A stretch of 6,142 nucleotides of DNA from Bacteroidota bacterium. GTDB taxonomy: Bacteria; Bacteroidota; Bacteroidia; Flavobacteriales; Flavobacteriaceae. Shown here piece by piece: positions 1-6,142 of the stretch. The DNA lies in assembly GCA_023393485.1 (NCBI GenBank), contig JAEWLD010000161.1, positions 1-6,142 of the forward strand. Direction: 5' to 3'. The stretch's first letter is position 1. Each line of letters begins with the position of its first letter. Position numbers and translations under genes: made by a program. The notes under the pieces were generated by a model. It was not told where the DNA came from and made no database searches. It was given only the letters and a program-made list of their open reading frames with translations.

Positions 1-390
<390 letters not shown>

Positions 391-397
391 CCGCTTA

Positions 398-420
398 GAC
401 TCTGAACCAAGTTCAGAGTC
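398..420 (+). repeat. Perfect 10-bp inverted repeat just after gdhA
   Basis: GACTCTGAAC (398-407) and GTTCAGAGTC (411-420) are exact reverse complements separated by CAA, so the gdhA transcript would form a 10-bp hairpin starting 8 bases after the stop codon. No T-run follows it, so it is not a standard intrinsic terminator by itself. It could protect the 3' end of the mRNA or assist the terminator directly downstream; that role is inferred. Confidence 0.75.
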
Positions 421-430
421 CCAAAAAACC

Positions 431-460
431 AAAAGCCTTTCCCGCAAGAAAGGCTTTTTT
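431..460 (+). terminator. Intrinsic terminator of gdhA
   Basis: The 11-base arm at 431-441 (AAAAGCCTTTC) pairs perfectly with 448-458 (GAAAGGCTTTT) around a 6-base loop, and a T-run covers 455-460. This is a textbook factor-independent terminator. An A-run at 423-428 on the other side would give a T-run on the minus strand, so it could work in both directions, although no minus-strand gene reads into it here. Confidence 0.88.
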
Positions 461-500
461 GTTTGTAATAAAAATTATTTCCATTATACATAAATCGGGA

Positions 501-521
501 TAATTTCGTTTAATACATTTG
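501..521 (+). promoter_or_regulatory. Possible Bacteroidota-type promoter of porZ
   Basis: TACATTTG at 514-521 fits the Bacteroidota -7 box TAnnTTTG exactly. It lies only 16 bases before the porZ ATG, which would leave a leader of about 10 bases. A one-mismatch alternative, TAATTTCG at 501-508, would give a more usual leader. I see no clear TTTG or TTG element at the right distance upstream of either. The gap 461-537 is AT-rich and holds nothing else I recognise. There is no Shine-Dalgarno sequence before the ATG, as is normal in this phylum. Confidence 0.45.
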
Positions 522-537
522 TATTTCAACATTTTCT

Positions 538-2829
538 ATGAAAAGGAATTTTTACGCGCTGGTTTTTCTCATCCTATCGCAGGTTGGCTTTTGCCAGGAC
601 CAGCTTTGGAAAGGCTATTTTTCATTCAACGAGATCAAAGATTTGTCCCAGTCGCAATCTGTGGTTTACGCCGCTGCCGAGAACGCGCTTTTTTCAAAAA
701 ACCTCAATACCAATACACTCAAGACCACAACGACCGTCGACGGACTTTCGGGGCAAACCATTACGGCGCTTTACCACAGCCAAACCCTCAACAGAACAAT
801 GGTCGGCTATGACAACGGGCTTATCATCGTCATCAATGAATCCGATGGCAGCATGGTGAACGTCGTAGACATCATCAACAAACAATTGCCGCCCAATGTC
901 AAGCGCGTCAACCATTTTATGGAATATGGCGGAATCATCTACGTCTCGTGTGATTTCGGCATCGTTCAATATGATTTGAATTTGTTGCAATTCGGCGATA
1001 CGTATTTCATTGGCGACAACGGCGCTGAAATCATTGTCTATCAAACGGCTGTCTACAACGGAAATATCTATGCAGCCACAAATTCAGGCCTTCGACGTGC
1101 CGATGTCACAAACCCGAACCTGATCGATTTCAGTCAATGGACCAACATTGCCGGCGGCACTTTCATCGGCGCCGAAGCCTTCGCAAACGAACTCGTCGTA
1201 GTCAACAATTCTGGCACAGTTTCGCGCTATACAGGAGCTTTTTCAACTATGGGTCAATTGCCGCTTCCGGCGGTTGATTTGCGGGCTTCGGGCGATTATC
1301 TCGTCGTTGCGACTTCTGATCGCGTCTATGTCTACAACACATCGTTTATTGGCGTTGCGCAGGTAGACAGCAACCTGATTCCCGATATGAACGCGGTTTT
1401 TACGGCTGCGACGGTAACCAATGGAACCATCTTCATCGGTACGTTTGAAAATGGCGTTGTGACCGCTCCGATTTCAAACCCTACGGCGTTCGATTACATC
1501 AGTCCGGCCGGTCCGGCCCGCAACACAATATTTTCAATCAATAAACAGTCGGCCAATCTTTGGGCGGTTTACGGTGACTACACCCGGCAATATGTTCCTA
1601 GCCCGTTTCGTGCGTATGGCATCAGCAAGTACAATGCGAATGGCTGGCTCAATATTCCGTATGCCGAAGTCCATCCGCCGGGATCCGACTTTTTTGACAT
1701 GGTCCGCGTCACCGTTGATCCCGCTAACCAAAACATCATTTATGTCAGTTCATATTTCAACGGCATGGCAAAGTTTGAAAACGACGTGCTTGCCACAGTT
1801 TACAACGAGACCAATAGCGGGCTCGAAAGCGTTTTTGACAATGACCCGCCAACAGACAATATCCGGATGGAACAAAGTGTATTTGACCGCGAAGGCAATA
1901 TGTGGGTGACAGACGGCCTTGTCAAGAATGCGATCAAGGTTTTGAGACCGAGCGGCACCTGGCAGTCATATAATGTAGAATCAATCGTCGCGAATTTTTT
2001 TGATGCCCGATATGGCCGGATGGTAATCGACAAAAACTCAACAAAGTGGATTTGTACCGCCTCTGACGGTCTTGTGGCGTTTAATGAAAATGCGTCGCCG
2101 CAATTCAAGAAAATCACTTTCGGTCCTGAAAGCGGAAATTTGCCGACTTTCGATGTCCGTGCCGTGGCGATAGACAACAGGAATCAAGTCTGGATTGGCA
2201 CGACCTCAGGGCTTCGCGTGCTCTCAAGCGTTGACCGGTTTACTTCCGAAGGCCAAATGACGGCAAATATGATCGTGATTGAAGAAGAAGGCGTTGGCGC
2301 GGAATTGCTGGCCGCGCAGTTTATAACTGACATTGCGGTCGACGGCGGCAACAACAAATGGATCGCAACTGCTGATTCAGGCGTTTATCATTTGTCTCCC
2401 GACGGGCAGCAGACGCTGCACCAATTTACGATCAACAATTCGCCGCTGCCGAGCAATACCATCAATGACATTGAAATTGACGGCGCAACCGGCGAAGTGT
2501 TCATCGCGACGGCCAAAGGCCTGGTGTCGTTCAAAGGCACGGCGACATCGTCAAAAGATGATCTGAGCCATGTCTATGTTTATCCAAACCCGGTTCGTCC
2601 TGAATTTGCGGGCACGGTTAAAGTCAGCGGATTGACCGATAAAGCCCATGTGAAAATCGCGGACATTACAGGAAGTCTCGTTTACGAAACCGTTACGGAA
2701 GGTGGCACGATCGAATGGGATACGACAGCATTCGGGAAATACAAAGTCGCATCGGGCGTTTACATGATTTTCGTTTCGACTGAAAGCGGCGACGAGACTA
2801 CGGTGAAGAAGGTGATGATTGTTAGGTAA
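538..2829 (+). CDS. porZ: PorZ-like type IX secretion system beta-propeller protein with C-terminal sorting domain
   Basis: This 763-residue protein is predicted to be exported and held at the cell surface. Residues 1-19 form a signal peptide (K2 R3, a hydrophobic stretch 5-13, likely cleavage at GFC|Q). The body is rich in beta-propeller blades. Clear two-component-regulator-type propeller repeats lie at about 495-517, 539-564 (AVAIDNRNQVWIGTTSGL), 596-622 and 642-667. Residues 678-763 form a type A sorting domain with YPNPV (682-686), GVYMIFV (740-746) and the terminal KKVMIVR. The N-terminal sequence (QLWKGYFSFNEIKDLSQ) and overall layout match what I know as PorZ. In Porphyromonas gingivalis, PorZ belongs to the PorU-PorV-PorQ-PorZ attachment complex that processes secreted cargo and links it to anionic lipopolysaccharide. 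The role in a flavobacterium is inferred. It could instead be an unrelated propeller protein that is itself T9SS cargo, but the N-terminus and the recO neighbour favour PorZ. Confidence 0.87.
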   Translation: MKRNFYALVFLILSQVGFCQDQLWKGYFSFNEIKDLSQSQSVVYAAAENALFSKNLNTNTLKTTTTVDGLSGQTITALYHSQTLNRTMVGYDNGLIIVINESDGSMVNVVDIINKQLPPNVKRVNHFMEYGGIIYVSCDFGIVQYDLNLLQFGDTYFIGDNGAEIIVYQTAVYNGNIYAATNSGLRRADVTNPNLIDFSQWTNIAGGTFIGAEAFANELVVVNNSGTVSRYTGAFSTMGQLPLPAVDLRASGDYLVVATSDRVYVYNTSFIGVAQVDSNLIPDMNAVFTAATVTNGTIFIGTFENGVVTAPISNPTAFDYISPAGPARNTIFSINKQSANLWAVYGDYTRQYVPSPFRAYGISKYNANGWLNIPYAEVHPPGSDFFDMVRVTVDPANQNIIYVSSYFNGMAKFENDVLATVYNETNSGLESVFDNDPPTDNIRMEQSVFDREGNMWVTDGLVKNAIKVLRPSGTWQSYNVESIVANFFDARYGRMVIDKNSTKWICTASDGLVAFNENASPQFKKITFGPESGNLPTFDVRAVAIDNRNQVWIGTTSGLRVLSSVDRFTSEGQMTANMIVIEEEGVGAELLAAQFITDIAVDGGNNKWIATADSGVYHLSPDGQQTLHQFTINNSPLPSNTINDIEIDGATGEVFIATAKGLVSFKGTATSSKDDLSHVYVYPNPVRPEFAGTVKVSGLTDKAHVKIADITGSLVYETVTEGGTIEWDTTAFGKYKVASGVYMIFVSTESGDETTVKKVMIVR

Positions 2830-2830
2830 T

Positions 2831-3010
2831 TGAGATAATTTGGAAATTTGAAAATGCTTTGAGCTGTCTTACCTGAGCTTGGTCAGACTCAAATAATTTT
2901 TGTCCACAATTCGTCTGCAAAAAAATCAATCGGATACCGCAATTTTCTGCGTTTGAAATAGGTGAAGCATGTCAAATCAATTTCCAAATTTCCAAATTTT
3001 CAAATTCTCA
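2831..3010. repeat. Imperfect palindromic intergenic element with TGAGA...TCTCA ends
   Basis: The gap between porZ and recO is bounded by inverted arms. The left arm (2831-2859) runs from TGAGA through ATTTGAAAATGCTT. Read on the minus strand, the right arm (3010 back to 2965) runs from TGAGA through ATTTGACATGCTT. The arms match at both ends, and the right arm is about 17 bases longer because it holds additional TTTGGAAA-like units. The middle (2860-2964) holds two smaller imperfect hairpins: 2858-2893, and 2917-2926 paired with 2942-2950. There is no transposase or open frame inside. It resembles a short non-autonomous mobile element or a dispersed REP-like repeat, but copy number cannot be judged from a single window. 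The right end stops 9 bases before the recO start. Confidence 0.6.
2858..2901 (+). terminator. Weak possible terminator after porZ
   Basis: TTTGA (2858-2862) pairs with TCAAA (2889-2893), and inside it GTC pairs with GAC and ACC with GGT, broken by small bulges. TAATTTTT follows at 2894-2901. The stem is interrupted and short in GC pairs, so it may be only a partial terminator or simply part of the folded repeat element. If active, it would separate porZ from recO. Confidence 0.3.
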
Positions 3011-3019
3011 CATTAAACC

Positions 3020-3727
3020 GTGCTCGTCAAAACCAAAGCAATCGTCATTTCAGCACTGCGCTATCAGGAAAAAAGCCTTATTGTCAAGTGTTTTACGCGC
3101 GAGGCCGGGCTTAAATCCTATTTTGTCCGCAATGCCTTTACGGGCAAAACGGCGCAAAAAATCGCATACTTCCAGCCAATGACGCTGCTTGAGATTGAAG
3201 CCGTCCACAAAAACAAAGGCACGCTGGAAAATTTTCGCGAAGTCAGGCTTGCTACGCCGTATCAGTCAATCAATACGCAGGTCGTCAAAAGCACGATTAT
3301 TCTTTTTATCTCAGAAGTTCTGCACCAATCAATCAAGGAAGAAGCGAAAAATGAAGACTTGTTCGCATTTCTCGAAACCGCTTTGCATTGGCTCGACAAT
3401 CACGATGAGGTTGCGAATTTCCATTTGATCTTATTGCTTGAAATCTCAAAATTCCTGGGGTTTTACCCAGATGTATCAACCGATATGCGATTTTTTGAAA
3501 TGGTCGAAGGCGTATTCACCGACGATCATGCGGTCAGTTGCCTGTCTGAGGCCGAAACACAATTGCTAAAACGCTTGCTCAGGCACAGATTCAGTAGCGA
3601 CCAAAAGGTTTTTTCGGCAAACCAGCGGCAGATTTTGCTCAAAATCCTGCTCGATTATTACAGCTTTCACCTTGAAGGTTTTCGGAAGCCAAAATCTCTT
3701 GAAGTACTGCGCGAGGTATTTTCCTAA
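3020..3727 (+). CDS. recO: DNA repair protein RecO
   Basis: This 235-residue protein matches the usual length of RecO. It is the mediator that, with RecR, loads RecA onto SSB-coated single-stranded DNA in the RecFOR repair pathway. The N-terminal part (about 1-80, beginning MLVKTKAIVISALRYQEKSL) fits the OB fold that binds DNA and SSB. The remainder is the helical domain, ending in LDYYSFHLEGFRKPKSLEVL. There are only two cysteines (C24, C174), so the four-cysteine zinc finger found in some RecO proteins is absent. The GTG start is well supported: an in-frame TAA lies at 3014-3016, and the first in-frame ATG would remove the first 53 residues. No Shine-Dalgarno sequence is visible, only an AT-rich lead-in. 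The palindromic element ends 9 bases upstream, so transcription comes either through it from porZ or from a promoter inside it. The stop overlaps that of the opposing methyltransferase gene. Confidence 0.94.
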   Translation: MLVKTKAIVISALRYQEKSLIVKCFTREAGLKSYFVRNAFTGKTAQKIAYFQPMTLLEIEAVHKNKGTLENFREVRLATPYQSINTQVVKSTIILFISEVLHQSIKEEAKNEDLFAFLETALHWLDNHDEVANFHLILLLEISKFLGFYPDVSTDMRFFEMVEGVFTDDHAVSCLSEAETQLLKRLLRHRFSSDQKVFSANQRQILLKILLDYYSFHLEGFRKPKSLEVLREVFS

Positions 3728-4641
3728 CCCATTTTTTCGATCCAGAGATTGCCGCCGAAATTTTTCAGCGTGATCGGCATGTTGGCGAATCCTGCAGGAT
3801 GATATCGGTGAATGTATTCAGAAAACAGCCTGATTTCAAATGTGGTGTTGTACATCAGGAATGCTTTTAAAATGTAATCTTCGTTCCAATTGTGGCCCGC
3901 GTAAACCCAGGCTTTCGGGTATTCGAACGGGTAAAAAACGTCGTGGAAATGAATCATGACGCCGCGCTTTAAAACCGGCAAAACCTCAAATAAAATGAAA
4001 TTGACGTCGCTGCCGGTTTTTGAAACATGCGTAGAGTCAACAAATAAAATGTCGCCGGGCTCCAAAACGGCAAATGTATCGAGCGGAACGGATTGGATTC
4101 CTTGTTCGATGATTGTCGTACGTTTTTTATCGGTTTCGGTCAACAAAGAGTAAAGGCGTTGCGGATAAGGTTCAACAAAAGTCAGCGCGATGGCATTGCC
4201 AAAAAAGCGCTCGTTGGTGTCGAGCATAACCGCAGACGAAAATCCGGATCCGATTTCAATGATGCGTTTCGGGCGCAGATGCCGGATCATCGCATAGAGC
4301 GTTGTACCGTCGGTGTAAGAATAAAAATTGTTTTCAAAGTAATAGCGCAGGTTTTCCTGTTTGCCGGCAGCGAATGGCATTTCATTGTAGAATTCAGCCA
4401 TTTTTTCAAGCAATTCGAGTTGTTTGTTTAGCTGCAAATCAACTCCGGCTATACCGTCGTGGTTGTGTTTTTCCCAAATATCAGCCTCGCGCCTGCGGAT
4501 TTCATCTACCGAAACAATCGGTGAATAGAAATGTCCTGGCGGGAAAAGCGAGTTTTTTTTAAACAGTTCTGTTTGGGCGTGCAGCGTCCTGACGTGCGGG
4601 AGCTTGTTGATGAAGCTTTTGATTGCGTTTGAAAAAGACAT
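3724..4641 (-). CDS. Class I SAM-dependent methyltransferase, substrate unknown
   Basis: The protein has 305 residues. Residues 125-160 form the start of a Rossmann-like methyltransferase fold: RIIEIGSGFSS carries the glycine-rich SAM-binding motif (EIGSGFSS, 129-136), and E157 in FVEPYP is the likely acidic residue that binds the SAM ribose. PGDILFVDSTHVSKTGSD (195-212) and GVMIHFHDVFYPFEYP (227-242) follow. The D202 and HFHD (231-234) pattern recalls the Methyltransf_24 group, some of whose relatives use a metal ion and act on sugars or secondary metabolites. The target here is unknown. The N-terminal 120 residues are helical and charged, with LFPPGHFYSPI at 32-42, and may bind substrate. 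No signal peptide or membrane segment is seen, so it should be cytoplasmic. I chose the ATG at 4641-4639 because longer starts extend into the opposite strand of ileS and the added residues look like antisense translation. It converges on recO with a 4-base overlap and diverges from ileS. Confidence 0.85.
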   Translation of the reverse strand: MSFSNAIKSFINKLPHVRTLHAQTELFKKNSLFPPGHFYSPIVSVDEIRRREADIWEKHNHDGIAGVDLQLNKQLELLEKMAEFYNEMPFAAGKQENLRYYFENNFYSYTDGTTLYAMIRHLRPKRIIEIGSGFSSAVMLDTNERFFGNAIALTFVEPYPQRLYSLLTETDKKRTTIIEQGIQSVPLDTFAVLEPGDILFVDSTHVSKTGSDVNFILFEVLPVLKRGVMIHFHDVFYPFEYPKAWVYAGHNWNEDYILKAFLMYNTTFEIRLFSEYIHRYHPAGFANMPITLKNFGGNLWIEKMG

Positions 4642-4696
4642 TGTTCTTAAATTGATCGTGTAAGGGTTTTTGCCGGCCAAAAAATGCAAATCCGGA

Positions 4697-4721
4697 TAAA
4701 TATAGCCAAATCCAATCAAAA
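4697..4721 (-). promoter_or_regulatory. Tentative minus-strand promoter for the methyltransferase gene
   Basis: On the minus strand, TATATTTA (4704-4697) is one mismatch from TAnnTTTG, with TTTTG (4721-4717) upstream. The spacing of 12 bases is shorter than the usual 17-23, so this is weak. The leader would be about 50 bases. The rest of the 4642-4809 gap shows no other recognisable element apart from the ileS promoter. Confidence 0.22.
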
Positions 4722-4760
4722 CCAGCCCAGTAGGTGTGAAAACTACCGTAAAATGGCGCG

Positions 4761-4787
4761 TTGATAATAAAAAAATCCTTACTTTCG
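4761..4787 (+). promoter_or_regulatory. Likely promoter of ileS
   Basis: TTG at 4761-4763 and TACTTTCG at 4780-4787 (one mismatch from TAnnTTTG) are 16 bases apart, near the 17-23 expected in Bacteroidota. Transcription would begin around 4792-4795, giving a leader of about 15-20 A-rich bases before the ATG at 4810. That leaves no room for a T-box or other riboswitch, so ileS does not appear to be controlled by tRNA sensing here. Confidence 0.5.
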
Positions 4788-4809
4788 CAGGCGCGAAAAC
4801 AAAACCAAC

Positions 4810-6142
4810 ATGAGCATTAAATTTACAGAGTATAAAGGAATGGACTTGCCGGCATCGGCTCGCGAAATCCTTGACTTCTGGAAAAACGAAAATATATTCG
4901 AAAAAAGCGTCACGACCCGCGAAGGCAATGAGCCGTACGTATTCTTTGAAGGCCCGCCGTCGGCCAACGGTTTGCCTGGCATCCATCACGTGATGGCGCG
5001 CGCTATCAAGGACATTTTTTGCCGCTATAAAACCCAAAAAGGTTTTCAAGTTAAAAGGAAAGCCGGCTGGGATACGCACGGTCTGCCCGTTGAACTTGGT
5101 ACGGAGGCAGCACTCGGAATTACAAAAGAAGACATCGGCAAGACGATTTCAATCGAAGATTACAACGAAGCCTGCAAGAAAACGGTCATGCGTTACACCG
5201 ACGTCTGGAACGATTTGACCGAGAAAATGGGTTATTGGGTCGATATGGACGATCCGTATGTGACTTACAAGCCGAAATACATGGAAACGGTTTGGTGGCT
5301 TCTCAAGCAGATTTACGACAAAGGCCTGATGTACAAAGGCTACACGATCCAGCCGTATTCGCCGAAGTCGGGAACAGGTTTGTCGTCACACGAAGTCAAC
5401 CAGCCGGGCGCGTACCGCGATGTGACTGATACGACGATTGTCGCGCAATTCAAAACCAAGCCTGAAACATTGCCTTCGTTTTTACAGGGTTTTGGCGATG
5501 TCCATTTCCTGGCATGGACGACGACGCCGTGGACATTGCCGTCAAACACCGCGCTTACGGTCGGGCCGAAAATAGATTATGTCTTAATCAAGACTTTCAA
5601 CCAGTATACGTTTGAGCCGATTAACGTCGTTTTGGCGAAAAATCTTGTCGGCAAACAATTCGGCAAAGGTTATTTCGCAAGCGAAAGCGACGACGATTTT
5701 AAAAATTTCAAATCGGGCGATAAAAACATTCCGTATAAAGTTGTAGCAGAATTCAAAGGAAAAGACGCTGTCGGAATTCGCTATGAGCAACTCTTGCCGT
5801 ACGCACTTCCGTATCAAAATCCTGAAAATGCATTCCGCGTGATTTCGGGCGATTTTGTGACAACCGAAGACGGAACCGGAATCGTACACACCGCGCCGAC
5901 TTTTGGTGCCGATGACGCCAAAGTCGCCAAGGAAGCGACGCCAGAAGTGCCGCCGATGCTCGTCTTGGATGACAATGAAGTTCCAGTTCCGCTGGTCGAT
6001 CTGCAAGGAAAGTTCACCAAACACATGGGCGAATTCGCCGGCAAATACGTCAAGAACGAATATTACGACGCCGGAACCGCGCCTGACAAATCGGTCGATG
6101 TTGAGATCGCGATCAAACTCAAAGAAGAAAACAAGGCTTTCA
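4810..6142 (+). CDS. ileS: Isoleucine-tRNA ligase, N-terminal 444 residues (3' end outside window)
   Basis: The frame is open without a stop from ATG 4810 to the window edge, covering roughly 40% of an enzyme that is usually 1,000-1,150 residues in this group. It charges tRNA-Ile with isoleucine in the cytoplasm. The class I catalytic core begins at residues 47-61 (EGPPSANGLPGIHHV), where the usual HIGH signature reads GIHH (57-60), followed by GWDTHGLPVE (86-95). The inserted CP1 editing domain that removes mischarged valine is shown by WTTTPWTLPSN (236-246) and GTGIVHTAPTFGADD (355-369). The KMSKS loop and the anticodon-binding domain lie beyond the window. The sequence is of the eukaryote-like type 2 kind. 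The start is supported by its position after the promoter and by MSIKFTEYKGMDLP, a typical N-terminus. ValS and LeuS are less likely, given the GWDTHGLPVE form and the spacing of the editing motifs. Confidence 0.95.
   Translation, partial: MSIKFTEYKGMDLPASAREILDFWKNENIFEKSVTTREGNEPYVFFEGPPSANGLPGIHHVMARAIKDIFCRYKTQKGFQVKRKAGWDTHGLPVELGTEAALGITKEDIGKTISIEDYNEACKKTVMRYTDVWNDLTEKMGYWVDMDDPYVTYKPKYMETVWWLLKQIYDKGLMYKGYTIQPYSPKSGTGLSSHEVNQPGAYRDVTDTTIVAQFKTKPETLPSFLQGFGDVHFLAWTTTPWTLPSNTALTVGPKIDYVLIKTFNQYTFEPINVVLAKNLVGKQFGKGYFASESDDDFKNFKSGDKNIPYKVVAEFKGKDAVGIRYEQLLPYALPYQNPENAFRVISGDFVTTEDGTGIVHTAPTFGADDAKVAKEATPEVPPMLVLDDNEVPVPLVDLQGKFTKHMGEFAGKYVKNEYYDAGTAPDKSVDVEIAIKLKEENKAF

Noticed and set aside
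588..597. Lipoprotein signal (cysteine 19) in PorZ
   Set aside because: The residues before the cysteine are V-G-F rather than a lipobox, and a signal peptidase I cut before Q20 is the usual pattern in this group.
694..1044. Minus-strand open frame of 116 residues within porZ, with other frames at 519-859, 1534-1909, 1800-2177 and 2333-2566
   Set aside because: They lie wholly or almost wholly within the uninterrupted porZ frame, which has a signal peptide, propeller repeats and a sorting domain; none of the alternatives shows a domain or its own start signals.
2831..3010. CRISPR array in the porZ-recO gap
   Set aside because: The repeated units are 8 bp, contiguous and without spacers, and the arms are inverted rather than direct repeats.
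4788..4809. T-box or other riboswitch before ileS
   Set aside because: The space between the likely promoter and the ATG is about 20 bases, too short for such a structure, and T-boxes are mainly a Gram-positive device.
4642..5079. Extension of the methyltransferase reading frame to an upstream start, giving a 451-residue protein
   Set aside because: The extra 146 residues cover the promoter region and the antisense strand of the first 90 codons of ileS, show no domain, and precede a typical methyltransferase N-terminus at the ATG 4641.
5584..6053. Two overlapping minus-strand open frames (146 and 79 residues) at the right end
   Set aside because: Both are antisense to the continuous, motif-bearing ileS frame and have no recognisable features.

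Overview
The window looks like ordinary chromosomal core DNA from a member of the Bacteroidota, most likely a Flavobacterium-like Flavobacteriaceae. Four things point there: a PorZ-type type IX secretion protein with a C-terminal sorting domain, RecO and IleS of the flavobacterial type, starts without Shine-Dalgarno sequences, and promoter elements resembling the Bacteroidota TAnnTTTG box. Coding DNA is moderately GC-rich and the gaps are AT-rich. Assignments rest on recognising protein families by eye; no search was run.

Layout, left to right. (1) The 3' end of gdhA (NADP-type glutamate dehydrogenase, + strand, stop at 388-390) is followed by two tandem hairpins, the second a good intrinsic terminator. 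(2) porZ (+, 538-2829) is complete: a signal peptide, beta-propeller repeats and a type A CTD. (3) A 190-bp gap (2830-3019) is almost filled by an imperfect palindromic element whose right arm is built of 8-bp units. (4) recO (+, 3020-3727) starts with GTG. (5) A class I SAM-dependent methyltransferase of unknown substrate (-, 3724-4641) converges on recO so tightly that the two stop codons overlap. (6) A 168-bp divergent promoter region follows. (7) The first 444 codons of ileS (+, 4810 to the window end) run off the edge. This ileS frame is open and in phase throughout.

The genes do not form one pathway. They are neighbours: nitrogen assimilation (gdhA), protein secretion and cell-surface attachment (porZ), recombinational repair (recO), an unassigned methylation, and tRNA charging (ileS). 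porZ and recO may share transcription, but the palindromic element between them could separate them. The methyltransferase is the only gene on the minus strand and looks like the accessory member of the group.

The most notable signals are the altered active-site signature of IleS (GIHH instead of HIGH, the swapped form associated with very strong mupirocin resistance) and the palindromic repeat abutting the recO start. I saw no sign of a new multi-gene system, phage, CRISPR array, insertion sequence, tRNA or rRNA.
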